The notes under the pieces: generated by a model
The model's input: the letters and a program-made list of their open reading frames with translations, nothing else
Told to the model about the DNA's origin: nothing
Databases searched by the model: none
Source of the DNA: Callaeas wilsoni
Lineage: Eukaryota; Chordata; Aves; Passeriformes; Callaeidae
Length of the DNA stretch: 64,000 bases
Reading direction: 5' to 3'
NCBI GenBank assembly: GCA_013398955.1
Contig: VWPU01003028.1
Location: 1 to 64,000, forward strand
Part shown: piece by piece, positions 1-11,959 of the stretch
How positions within the stretch are numbered: the stretch's first letter is position 1
How the letters are laid out: every line of letters begins with the position of its first letter
Translations under genes and position numbers: made by a program

Positions 1-640
1 GGGCTCGGTGTGCGCAGGCGCGGGGCCGCCGCGGGCCGGTGCGGGCCGGGACGATGGCGGGGCCCAGCCTGCGGCCGCACGTGCACTGGGCACAGCGGCA
101 CCGCGAGCTCTTCCTGCGCGTGGACCTCAGCGACGTCCGGGTACGGCCGCGACACGGCGGGGACACCTGGGGACAACCTGGGGGGACTCACCCTCGGGGG
201 TGGGGGGCAGACTGACCTGGGGACGCGCGGGAGGGGACACCTGCGGACACCCGGCCGGTGACACCTGGGGGACGCCGGGCGGGGACACCTGGGGGGGATT
301 GGGTGTTGGAGGAGGGAGACTCACCCTGGGGGAGCCCGGAGGGAAATCACCTGCGGGACACCTGGAAAGACTCACCTGCGGTACCCCGAGGGGAAGTCAC
401 CTGCGGGAGACCCCCGGGGGGAACTCAGCGGCGGGAGGGGAACAGCTGCGGGCCCTCCGGGAGTGACTCACCTGCGGATCCCGCCGGGGGCGGCGGCAGC
501 GGGGGGGTTCGCAGTGGGGGTCTGGGGAGGGCTGTGCAGGCGTGGGGCCGGCGGGACCCCCCCGGGTGGGTGCGCGACCAACTAATGCATGTCCTCCCTC
601 CGCAGAACCCGGACATCACCATCACCGACAATGTCCTGCA
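1..640 (+). promoter_or_regulatory. HACD3: CpG-rich 5' end of HACD3 (5' UTR remnant, exon 1, intron 1)
   Basis: The first ~640 bases are very G+C-rich with many CpGs, as expected of a CpG-island promoter and first exon of a housekeeping gene. Bases 1-53 are 5' UTR or promoter; the transcription start may lie left of the window. Intron 1 (141-605) contains an irregular G/C-rich minisatellite with repeated CACCTG hexamers. Confidence 0.7.
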
Positions 641-3600
641 CTTCAGAGGTAGGGGCTCCATCGGGGGGTCTCAGTCTGGCCCCCACCCCGGGGCTGCCGC
701 TGTCCCAGTCGTCCCCACCGTGGGGTGCCTGGTTCCTGTCGGGGGCAGGAGCCACCGTGCTGGGCATGTTCAGATCCGCCACACTCCCACCCACAGCCCT
801 CTGTGCTCCAGCCCTGGAAACCACAACAGGCCCTATCTTATCTAACAAGAAAACCCCAACCTCCCCATATTTAAATACGGTGGAATTTCCATATATCGTT
901 CCCATCCCGTGTCAGCCAAAGCCCGGAGATAACTCACAGCAATTTTTCCTTTCACAAAGACCTTGTGTGCAATTCTTATCAAGCCTCCACATCAGGAACT
1001 AGTGCTCCATTTGGAAACTAAAGCAGATCTCACCCTGAAAGATGGTTTTTTTGCAGCTGGACAGCTGCACATTCCAGCACCACAGCGCTGGTGCTGGTTG
1101 GCATGGCCAGGTAGTGCTGTCACTGGCTTTACTGGGTTTTCTCCTTTATTTGGGGTTTTTTTTCTGATGCCTCATTAGGAGCTGCTGCCTCCTTGGTGAA
1201 CCGCAGCCAGGCCATTCGATAGGAGGGTGTTGCACATCGTGTTCTCTTTGGGATCAGTTTACAGCACGGAAGGGTGGGAATTAAACACAGTGTGCAGGGT
1301 TTTGGAATCCTTCCGGGGACAGGATCAATGCAGGAGATGATAAGTGAACTCTGATGAGTGCCCTCCTGCTGTTGGGAGGGACTCCCCACATCACACTCCT
1401 ACACGCCCAGCAGCACCCATCTTCCTGGGTGCTCCATCGTGCGGAGGCTGGATCCCCCAAAGGCAGGAGATTTTCAGTTGGATTTGAGTTATCCATGAGC
1501 AGCCTTTTAAGCCCCTTTTGGTTATTTGACATGCTGCCTTCCTGCAGCAGGGGCCCTTTTCCAGCATGGTGCAGACTTGCAGTAGCTTTAGCTGCTGACT
1601 CCAAGCAATGTTTTGGTGCCTTCCCTGTTACTGTGTGGTTTCCTTTTGCCTCCCAGGAAGGCAGGAGGAAAGTGCTGTGAATAAGTGCTGAATATTTCTG
1701 TGTACAAAGCGTCCTTTGCAGGTGGAGCATGTGGAACCTCGCACTGACTGTCAATTCTTGTCTTTTAGCCCAGGGTCATGGTGCCAAAGGAGACAACATC
1801 TATGAATTTGAGATCGAGTTCCTCGAACCGGTCGAACCTAAAGTAGGTATCTTTACTTTTCTAATTCTTGCAAAGAAAAAGTAAATTTTGAAAAACTTGA
1901 AAGGAAAAGGGCTGTGCATGAAGTTCCCAATATAATGTTTAAATTTTCCTGGTAATTCTGTAACAGCCAGCTCTGTGGCAGTCCTTTGTGACATTGTATT
2001 GTATAAATGCAAATCTCCTCACTGGAGTTGGTGCTCACATGGACCAGCTTTAGCAGACACTTGCTTGTTTGTATCACTTGTTAGACAACAGTTTTACGTT
2101 TTTAAAAGGATTTAAAGCAGCAAACCTAATGGGAGAATTTGGCAATGCATTGTCTGATGAAACCTTGACTGGAGGTCAGGGGAACATTGTGCAGTCAGTG
2201 TGATGTTTCATTGGCTTCTTTTGTAGCTGGATGAAAGAAGAGAGTCAGGAGAATTCATGTTTCTGGCTTGTGCAGATTTCTTAGGTTGTGATATGTTGTT
2301 GCTCCTTGGAGAGGTCTTTCTTTAATTCCTGTTGTGGTCTGAGTGGAAAGAGCTTGGCTCGAAGAGCCATCCCTCTGTGTTACCCACAGGTGGCTGTGAG
2401 GTCTGTTAGAGCTCTTAGGGGCACGGGAGAACTTGGGCTTTGCTCTTGGGGCAGGATTTGTGCTGCTTCTTCCTGGCTGAGTTTGGGATAGCTACAGTCA
2501 GACCAGGAGGCACTGTTCACCTCTGCTCTTCGACAGGGAGGGAGACCATCGGAGGGTGAATTTCCAGGCTCTGTCAGCAGGCACGTTTCTGGTGCGGCTC
2601 CTGCCAGGTGTGGGGTGGCAGACAGTGAACAGCTCTTGGTTCCAGGGTCTGGTCACTGCCTTGTCATCTGCCTGGCCCACAGTGTGGGAGAGGTGCCTGT
2701 CTCTGCCTGTGCCTGTCTCCTGTGCTGGCAGACACGGGCTCTGCTGTGAGCCAGGCCTGGAAGGCAAGTCCTTGCCTCTGCAGAACAGCCTCCTTCCAAA
2801 AGTCGTCACTCTGAGTCACTGTGGAGGGACTGGAGAACAGACTGAACTCTGTGTAACTACAGATGGTCAGGACCAGGAAGTATCACAGTCCAGGGTTTTC
2901 TCCTTTAGTTTTGATGCGCACCATGAATTCCTCTTGCTGGTGCCAGGCAGGCCAGCAGTGAGAGATGCAGCTTCTGGCAGGCAAGGACGAGGTGTAGTAG
3001 CTGTAAATTACAGCTGCAGCCTTCAGATGTCTGAGGAGCATCCAGGCAGCCTTGACAGAGCAGAGCTGGTGTAACGTGCTGGGTGAGGAGTGCAGCTCGT
3101 GCAGCACTTTCAGCTGGTGTGAGAGGCAGTGCCATGCTGGTCGCACAAGGGCTCCAAGGTGACCGTGCCGTGGGCCCTAAGGATGGAGAGGTTCTGGGCT
3201 GCCACTACGCAGGTGAGAGGCCTTGTGGGGTGGCAGTGACCACGCTGCCCAGTCCGTCAGCTCACCGTGTCTCCAGGTGTTCCCTAAGGCTCTTAGCTCC
3301 TTCTCTCGCTGCAGCAGGTGTCACATGGGGTCCCCTGTTTAGACAAGTACCTGTGGCTGCTGGCAGTGTTATTTTTACCGCTGGCTAGAGGAGGTGGGTG
3401 GCTCAGAGTACTAAGTGCCAGAAGGTGTAAAGCCAAGATCAGGAATTCTGCCTGGGAAGGCTGGCACTGGGGTCTCTGCTAGCTCTGTGGTGGGATGCAG
3501 TGGTGCTGTGATAAGGGCAGGCTGCTCATCAAGTCCTGCAACCATCACAGCTGCCATCTTCACCTGGACTGCTCTTTGCTTCCATGCCTTGGGTGACAGA

Positions 3601-6600
3601 GAGATGTTTGTGCTGCAGCGGTTGTGTCATCCCTGCCTCCTTGATAAGGGGAACTTGGGTATCAACTCGCCCTCAGAGCTCGTTTCTTAGGACTTTTGCT
3701 GATGTGTCTGCCCCCAGCCTGTGTGCAGGGTGACCCAAAGGCAGCTGAACATCACTGTGCAGAAGAAAGAGAGTAACTGGTGGGAGAGGCTGACCAAGCA
3801 GGAGAAGCGCCCGCTCTTCCTGGCGCCCGACTTCGACCGCTGGTTGGACGAATCGGATGCTGAAATGGAGCTGAAGGAGAAGGTCAGTCCTGTGGGTACC
3901 TGTGGCTTGTGCTGCCACTTCCAAAGCAAGGACAGCTGTTCTCCTATGCCTGAACCTGCATTCTTTATTTACCAGGAGTTGCTTGGCATGCTGATTGTTG
4001 TTGCTGTTTTATATAATACGAGTTGGTTAAGTGGTTCGAATTGTAAGCAGGAATTTGGAAATAGGCACATTTCTGGTTAGAACTGGAACTGGAGGCTGTG
4101 TGCTGGCTCCTTGCATGTACCCCTCGCCCGGTGTCCTGATCCATAGAGGATCATGTCACTCTGCCACGTGGAGCCCAAAAGAATGAGTCCTGGGCATTGT
4201 CTGTCTGGGAAGCAGGGACTTCCAAAGCTTTCCTGAGCCACTGGGCTGGCCCTGATGGTGCATTCCCACCATCTGCTGAGCTTGAGCAGCTTACTGTGGT
4301 GGGGAGGTGCAAGGCAGACTTGGAAAGGACTTGAACAGACCACATTCCTGCAAATCCCTTTTCCAACAAACACTGCCCTGTTCCCCTCTGCAGCCGTGAG
4401 CTCAGCACGGAGCAGAGAGCGACGCTGCAGTGCCAGGACCCAGGAGCAGTGGGAAGGGCAGGCAGAGAGCCTGGCCTGGATGTTCTCTGTTCCCTTCAGG
4501 TCACTGGGGGGTCATGTAAGAAACAGCACAGTCATAACTGAGAATTAACACGGAAAGCAGAGGCTTTTTCAGCAAAAGCATCTAATTACTAGAACAAAAC
4601 ACACAGTGAGGGCAGAATAACTAGTTAACACCCTCTGGCTTTTACTGTACTATAATTTCTAGATGACGAATGTGCTGTTTTATGCTGGTGAAAATTTAAA
4701 CCTTCTAGCTATTGGCTGCTTGGCTGAGTTTTAAACCCACTAGCTTTGCAGTAATATAGTTAACAAATCACTTGCTAATTACAGTAAGTCTTTAAAACCT
4801 TATCCTTCATCTTAAGGAAGAAGAAAAGATTAACAAAATGAAAATAGAATCCAGAGTCCCAAAAGACCGTAAGTAACTGCATCTTTTTAGTGGGTAAAGT
4901 GGGATTTAGAAAGTTTGTTCACTCTTTGTGAACCTCAACTCTTGAGGAGCAGTTCTGAGTGGCCTGGTGTGTCTTAGAAAGGGATCTTTGTATTGTGAGC
5001 TATAAGAAATTTAATAAAAATGGACTGAAGTTTCCAAGGAATGTCAGAAATCTGACTAGCAAGAATTGAGTTCTGGCAGATGATGGCAAAAGCAGAACCC
5101 CCAGTGCACCCAACAATGCTTTTATCACAATCAATAGCTTCCCTTTTCCTTGTAGGCTTTATTCTCAGAAAGCCTGGTTTGCAGCTCTATTACTGTTGTA
5201 CTCTGCTCACCTGATGTGTTTATTATTGATTTTAGCTTTCAAACACCTCAAGAAGGGATACCTAATCATGTATAATCTTGTACAGTTTTTGGGATTCTCT
5301 TGGATTTTTGTGAACATGACAGTACGACTGTTCATCTTAGGAAAAGGCAAGTAATGGGCACTATTTTATTTATATTGGAGGGTTTATTTTATTTATATTG
5401 GAGTTGATTTTCAGTGTTGTTTTTAAGACTTTTTAAATAGCAAGATCTAAGGGGAGACGTATTTAGGAACAAAAGCGTGAATGCATTGCCAAAGAGCACA
5501 ACGAAAGCCTTTCAAAGGTCATCAAAGTGTCAAGGGCAGGAAAATACTGTCCCCTTGTAAATCACAGCTGTGTACTCTGTAAATGATACTTGTGCTCTGC
5601 CAGGATCACTTCTGACAAAATCAGCTGAAGCAAAATGTCTCGCTCACTGCAGTGTTAATGTTTTTGAAAATGATCTGGACAGAATATTTTGTTTTTGAAG
5701 CAAGAACAATCCATTCTGTTGAGGTACAGCACTACTGCCTTTTTGGTAAAGCAATTACCAAAATAGCTCTTGATCCTTCTGTGTGTGAAATGGAGCAGTG
5801 TTCCTGGCCCAACTGCTGTGACTTCAAGATAAGGCCTATAAGGAACTTATGTAATTATGCATCATGTTTTTCTCAAATACAACTAGAATCTTGTTATCAC
5901 AAGCTGTGCTGTTGCACCAGCTTCCTGAGCATGGAAATTCATTTGTTCTCTAAAATGGTTGGTTTCCTGTGTCTTACAGATTCCTTCTATGACACATTTC
6001 ACACTATCTCTGATATGATGTATTTCTGTCAGACCCTGGCATTAATGGAGATCATGAATTCACTAATAGGACTGGTCAGATCACCACTGATACCTTCTGT
6101 AGTGCAGGTAATATTTTTAAAATCTTCTTGCTCTTAGGTTTAAAGTAAATGTTTATTTCACACAAGTGTTGAGACTCTCCTAAAATAAGTGATGAAGCCT
6201 CACTGGCACTGGACTAGAGGATTTCTTATGCAAGAGGCAAGAACCCATGATTCCCAGTCTTGGCTGTGACAAGCTGTCTGTCTCCTTCCATCACCTGAGT
6301 AAGAGAGTGCAGGACAGCAGAAGCAAGAAGCTGATAAAAAGTACATTATTTTGATTTGGTGCCAGTGCCCTTTTTATTCAGGTTGTGGTTGTTGTGCATA
6401 AAAATGAGGATGGATGATTTAAGACTGGATCCCTTGGATTGTACCTAAATACAGAGCAAGATGCCTACTTGTAAGAAGCAGGTCACAGCTCAGCTGTGAG
6501 TTAGTCGTGTGCTCAGATGTGTGAGGAGTAGGTATCTTGTGTTTCTGACAGCAAGGACTTGCCCTTTCTTTTTTTGAAGAGTGAATGTTCCTTAGTATGT

Positions 6601-9277
6601 TTTTCTTTAACAGATATTTGGAAGAAACTTCGTTTTATTTGTTATCCTTGGAAGCTTGGAGGAAATGCAGAGCAAACCTGTGGTGTTCTTCATATTTTAT
6701 TTCTGGAGTATCACTGAGCTGTTCAGGTTGGTGGGATTTTCCTCCTACCAAGTGTGCACAGAACGAAGTGGTTGTTCCCAAGAACTCTGTAAAGAAGATT
6801 TTGATCTTTGTATTTTTTGGAAGAGTGGCACCAGAGGGGTAAAAGCTCCTTGAGTCATGGACTGTCACAGCCTTCCTTCATCTGCCAATAGCTGAGGCAG
6901 GGCTGGAGTCTGAAAATGATACTGCCCTGTTGCTTTATTTCTTGAGGGGTTTGTTGCTTTGAATTTCCATTGTTAAATGAGGTCTTTATCTTCAAAAAGA
7001 AGTTATTTTGAAAGGTTTATTAGGCAGCCAGGCAGTTACCTTCATGCCTGTGTTCAGAATAATGGCATGAGCTCTGTAAACTGCCCAGTAGTGGTGTGCC
7101 CATCATCATCCACAGGGACAGTGCCTTGAATTTCCTTGTGTCATTTGGGAATTGTGTTGACCACGCAGTGTATATACACAAGACTAATTCTAGTAGTAGT
7201 TTCCATTTTGAAGTGTCTGTTTCTCCTGTAGGTATCCCTATTACATGCTTTCCTGCATTGGAATTGAATGGAAACCACTCACCTGGCTCCGTTACACTGT
7301 CTGGATCCCTCTCTATCCCTTAGGGGGCTTGGCAGAAGGTATCTCCTTAAAACACAGTTTACTAAATCATGAATTCGAGGCTGGGCAAGTAACTCCATCT
7401 CTTTTTTTGGCAACTGGACTTAAAATAGTAAAACAGAACAACAGATAAATAGATTTGCTTTAAGGTGAACCAAATATAAGCATTTTGTCTTTCATACTGA
7501 ATCAAATATTATTTTCAATCTGATGTGAAAGGAAGTCTTCCTTTTGGAGGAAAGACTCCCTTTCTGGAAGGGGAAGTAAAGGCAACAAAAGTTTGCATGA
7601 GCAAATGGAACAAGAACAAGGTGCACAGGATGCCAGTGCTCACTTCCCTCTGCTGACCCAAAGCTTTGTCTGCAGGGCCTGACTTGCTCAGCCTGGCCTG
7701 GGCTCACACCAGCTCCCAGGTCTTGATATTACCTTGTAAATCACTGCAGAGGACAGGCAGGGGCCTATTCCTGTGTTGCAAACCCTGTGCGTGAGCCAGG
7801 AGGAGCTTTGGGCATTGCCCAACGCCGAGCAGGGGGAGGACTGTGCCTGTTCCATTGCTGGGGGCATTTCTGGATGGCAGATCCTGCTGGCACCGGCCCT
7901 GGGGCTGCAGCTGTGCGTGAGAACAGTGTCTCACCAGGCAGGTTCACTGCTGCACCCCCTCAGCCAGGTGCTTCCCACCCTGCTGCACGTTCAACACCTC
8001 CAAAATTGCTGTCATTAATCAGCGCTGGCAAATAAGAAGAGATTGTGCTGAAATAGTTGTGTGGGCTGGGTAATTGTGTATTTTAGCTGTGCTTGGTAAT
8101 GATGGTGATCTTCTGCTTTCAGCTGTCTGTATCGTTCAGTCCATTCCAATCTTCAGTGAAACAGGGAAATTTAGTCTGGGATTGCCAAATCCACTGAACG
8201 TCACAATCCAGTTTCCATTTGTGCTTCAAATATATCTTATAGCCTTGTTTTTAGGTAAGTGTTTAATTGTATTTCTCAGTATTGAAATAAAAAGGCCACT
8301 TTCCCCTGAATAACTTGATTTTTCAAAGAAAATGAAATTCCTGCATCTTGGGGACCATGGCAACACAAAATTGCTTGAGGTTAAGCATTATCCTTGTGGA
8401 TTGTTCATGTAAATTTGTCAGTGATGGAGGGGAACACACCTCTAACGAGCTCTCATTAGCCCTCCAAGAAGGTGATCTTGGTAACAAATTAGCAGCATAA
8501 ACTTGGTTTAAAAGAATAATTTTTACACATATTTATAACCATAGTATACTTAGTTTCACCTTTTATGGGGTATTTGAGCTTTGAGATGAGGTAGTGGCAA
8601 TCTAAACATAATATCAAAATAAAGTAATTTAGTTAAATATTTCTGTATAGTCAAAAATGCGATGTGAAACCATGTTTTTCCAGGAAACACTATAGAAGCC
8701 TCTTTAAATAGTATTTTTAAAGAAGAAAACCTGCTTGAGACATAGTTGGTTTCTGGTGTTACATTTGTAAACACAATTTAACTTCTTGTACCCACATCCA
8801 GTACTCTGAGGATCCACAACTCACCACAATCTAACCTACAGTTTTAAACGGAACTTTCACTAGATTTCTCCTGCTCACAGACACTGCTTAAAGCCAGCCT
8901 TCAGTTGAGTTGCAGCCCGAAATACCTGGTTCATCCTCCTTAGCTCTGCACAGCTGGTGTCACAACTTCCTAAAGGTGACAAACCAACCTTCTGAGCAGC
9001 CTTTTACCAAAGTGCAGCAGTTCCTGCCTCACCCAGCAAAAAAACACTTGCATTAGCTTTCGCTGCTGCACACACCCCTAAATAATTTATTTCTTTGTGT
9101 GGTGGTTGGGTTCTGTTATTGGTTTTTTTAGATGTGGTGCAGCTATTTAGCATTGAAAAGATGCAGTGATGTCCTAGCTGAACACTTCATTCTTTTCCAG
9201 GGATATTTGTAAACTTCCGTCACCTCTACAAGCAAAGGAAACAGCACCTTGGACCAAAGAAGAGAAAGATGAAGTGA
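54..9277 (+). CDS. HACD3: HACD3 (PTPLAD1): very-long-chain (3R)-3-hydroxyacyl-CoA dehydratase 3, 11 coding exons, complete
   Basis: This multi-pass ER enzyme catalyses the dehydration step of very-long-chain fatty-acid elongation and carries an N-terminal p23/CS-like domain. Coding exons are 54-140, 606-648, 1769-1842, 3718-3882, 4817-4868, 5236-5346, 5980-6107, 6614-6726, 7232-7338, 8123-8254 and 9201-9277. They sum to 1,089 nt, or 362 codons plus stop, the same length as the human protein as I recall it. The CS domain spans about residues 1-100 (exons 1-4). Membrane segments begin in exon 6. Exon 9 holds the family signature LRYTVWIPLYPLGGLAE, with the Tyr and Glu seven residues apart (Y286 and E293 here) that form the dehydratase active site. 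The C-terminus KRKMK fits a KxKxx ER-retrieval signal (inference). The start at 54 has a good context (gacgATGg) and aligns with the family N-terminus. Intron 6 uses a GC donor. Frame is intact throughout. Confidence 0.96.
164..474. repeat. Irregular GC-rich minisatellite in HACD3 intron 1 carrying nine CACCTG hexamers
   Basis: Degenerate units of the form GACACCTGGGG or ACTCACCTGCGG recur about every 10-70 bases. CACCTG occurs at 164-169, 238-243, 262-267, 286-291, 348-353, 359-364, 373-378, 398-403 and 469-474. The hexamer is an E-box, and also a reverse-strand splice-donor-like CAGGTG. The array is entirely intronic. Confidence 0.75.
5347..5979 (+). other. HACD3: HACD3 intron 6 with a non-canonical GC donor (GC-AG intron)
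   Basis: Exon 6 must end at 5346 (frame ...GGA AAA G) to join exon 7 at 5980 (AT TCC TTC...), giving G-K-D-S-F-Y; the human protein has G-K-E-S-F-Y. The intron then starts GCAAGT and ends CTTACAG. The only nearby GT, at 5351, would add four bases and bring a stop codon into frame five codons later. The donor AAAAG/GCAAGT otherwise fits the strong consensus typical of GC donors. Confidence 0.9.
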
Positions 9278-11215
9278 AGGAGGACTGCAATGCTTTCTTA
9301 TCTCACTTGAGGACAAGATAAGCCTCTAATTCTTATGGTTTTACCCACTGTAATGCAAAGAATTTTGTAAAATGAAATGACCACGCTAGATTTCATGATT
9401 TCATAGTGACTTCAGGTAACATTCCCTTATACTGGATTTTGTTCCCTTTCCATCATCTATGCATGGCATTTACCATTGAACATTTAAACTTGTATCCTGT
9501 CAACCAGCATATTAGAAAGAAATCCTATTATCTGCATATGATATGCTTATAATCAGTGGAGCAGCACTAACTAGCAATAGTGTTTAATTGGAGATTTGCT
9601 CTTTCAATATTGCATGCAGATAGGGCTTCTGATGTTGGGATATGCTCTTAGCTGGCCCGTGCTGTTCCTGGGATGCATCCTGATGGCAGGAGGAGGCACA
9701 GTCTGAGACCTCTGTGCACTGTTTGGGTGTTTATCAACCACTGGGATAAACTTGCTCAGCACATACCCCCCCCTTTTCTTCTGCAGCCTTATTGATGGTG
9801 CAGAATTAAAACTGGAAGTAGCTAATGCTGATTTAAATGCTACCAACTTAGTTTGTTTTTAGTTGAGCCTTAACAGAATAGGAGCTCTGTGTGGACCATA
9901 GCAAGGTGTATTCCTGTAGCAACACATCCTATCCAGGCATTAGGGAAAGGAAGCTGCCACTGAGGGCAGGAATGCTTTCCTGGCTGGTAGAGCAAGCACT
10001 GAAACCTAACAAAACAAGGGAACATAGGTACCAGCTTTCCCCTGGCACGTGAACCCCAAGAGAATTCCATCCCAGCCGTGCAAAGGGAGAAGGTGGGACT
10101 CCCATGTGAGATGGGGCTCCTCTGGTCCATCCTGGCAGGGCTGGGGCTCCTGTATTTATAGCCTTCAGCAAGGCAGCAAAATCGCTTTTCTACCAGCATT
10201 TAGGGGTGCAGCAGAGAGGTTGGTGTGTATGGTTTGACTGGCCCCTGGGGGATGGAACAGGGGGTCAAATAAACTGTATTATTTAGATAGCACATATCAA
10301 ATCTTAGTAAGGGAGATCCCACACAGGGTTTGATGGACCCTTTTCTCTTTGCTTGCTTTAACCACCACCACTAAACAGAAGCTCCCCCCACATTTCAGGT
10401 CATCTGCTGTCTCACCTGGAAACCTTTGGCTCAGCTGACTTTATTTCAGCATGTCCTTCTTCACACCGAGCCTCCTGTAGCTAATCCCAGATTCCTCTCC
10501 AGGAAGAAGAAGGAGTCTCCAGACTCCTTAACCCAGTTTGGAAATGTACAGAAAATTTACTCTAAACTGTACTGTGGTTATGAACAGGTTGTTTCCCAAC
10601 TGCCACTGCCCCAGGGCACTGCGGAGCAATGCCAGCAATCCAGAACAGACACTGAAGCTGAGATTAGCTTAGTGCCATGTTACTATTTATCTTTTTCTAC
10701 TGTAAAACAATATGAACAGTCCAGGAAATTGTTTTATATATATTAAAAGTAACAAACAGCAGAAGGTTTGTGATATGGACCCAGTGCTTGCTACTGTAAA
10801 GGAGAGGAAACAGTGTTACAAGGAGACTTCAACAAAGAAGCAGTACAAGCTCCACGCTGCATTTCACAAATTGTGTTCTGTCAACAAGAGGCGTGATACA
10901 ATTTCTCTTTGGGAGAAGCACAGCCTACTTTACTCAGGAGAGTTGAGCACTACTTACATAATATTTCACTTAGCACACACTGTACCTATGTTTGAAGTAT
11001 GTGAAATGGTTGAATTAGCTGAGTAACAGAACAGCAAGGATCACTTTCACACTTTAATTTCTCTGCTGGGCATTTAAACCTGTTATGAAATCCGTATGTA
11101 TTCATCAGTGAAATTGTGGTACCTAGTGCAAGCTGTCATGGATCCTACACTACTGAATTTTAGTCCTTCAGAAAGAATGTGTTTCTATTAATAAAGATTT
11201 ACAACCAAATTTTGT
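9278..11215 (+). other. HACD3: HACD3 3' UTR
   Basis: This is the non-coding tail after the TGA at 9275-9277. Two AATAAA hexamers are visible, at 10268-10273 and 11190-11195, so a shorter and a longer 3' UTR are possible. Open frames at 10426-10746 and 10712-11026 show no family resemblance and are read as chance frames. No repeat was recognised. Confidence 0.7.
11190..11195 (+). terminator. HACD3: Distal HACD3 poly(A) signal AATAAA
   Basis: A canonical AATAAA about 1.9 kb after the stop, followed by T-rich sequence. It is the last plus-strand signal before the minus-strand INTS14 3' end. An alternative AATAAA lies at 10268-10273. Confidence 0.65.
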
Positions 11216-11237
11216 CTTAGTTCAGTTGTTTGTTCTT

Positions 11238-11275
11238 TCAAATTATACAACTTTCTGAGAAGTTGTATAATTTGA
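11238..11275. repeat. Perfect 16-bp inverted repeat with 6-nt loop between HACD3 and INTS14
   Basis: The arms at 11238-11253 and 11260-11275 are exact reverse complements (TCAAATTATACAACTT / AAGTTGTATAATTTGA), separated by TCTGAG. It lies about 43 bases past the HACD3 poly(A) signal and about 120 bases before the opposing INTS14 signal, in the short gap between convergent genes. Confidence 0.9.
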
Positions 11276-11396
11276 TATTTAACTTGTGATAAACAGCTGG
11301 GAGCTGAGCCTTCACCAGGTCGGTGTTTTGGGCCACACAGCCTGGTTGCTATGAAAATGGAACAAATCCAACTTAAATTTTCATGAAGAATTACTC

Positions 11397-11402
11397 TTTA
11401 TT
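11397..11402 (-). terminator. INTS14: INTS14 poly(A) signal (AATAAA on minus strand)
   Basis: The plus strand reads TTTATT at 11397-11402, which is AATAAA on the minus strand, about 560 bases after the INTS14 stop. This gives a compact 3' UTR of about 0.57 kb (roughly 11380-11959). Confidence 0.6.
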
Positions 11403-11959
11403 TGTATTACGCAAATAAAAAACCATGTGTCCCAAGATTAAGTTACTTTCACAAGCATAAGCACTGCAATGGAAATGATAACGCTCAGTACAGACTGCCT
11501 GTCAAGTTGGGCATGAAGTCAGGGCCAACACCCCAACATCAGCTCTGTATCTGATCTTGCAGCGTGCTTCTCACACCTTTCTTTGGACTAATCAAGTTGA
11601 TGTTTAAAGTGTAGCCTTTTAGGATACTTTTACCAGTGAGCTCAGTTATGTGGTAATTGCATTTTGGGGAGGCCAAAACCCAAGAGCTGCCTATAATGGC
11701 ATTTTTTTTTCTCTCCTCACATGTACCAAATAACTTCCACCCATCATCCAACACCATCACTGGCTTTGGGACACTTTCCACAGTTCCCAGGTCTGACTAA
11801 AGCCACCACAAACGAGCTACGTTTGTTTAGAGAGCACTGATGCAAAACTTCCCCGTTCGGAAGTTCTTCAAACAGTGATTGAACAGGCCCTAAAAAGTAA
11901 ACAGAAGAAAATTTGAACCACTTGAGCCTTAATCTAGAGAAGCTCCCAAAATGGAGACC

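Noticed and set aside
5351..5352. GT dinucleotide as a conventional donor for HACD3 exon 6
   Set aside because: Using it adds four bases, shifts the frame and meets a stop at the start of exon 7, so the GC donor at 5347 is preferred.
10426..11026. Two consecutive plus-strand open frames as a possible small gene
   Set aside because: They lie in the HACD3 3' UTR, show no recognisable domain, and have lengths unremarkable for this composition.
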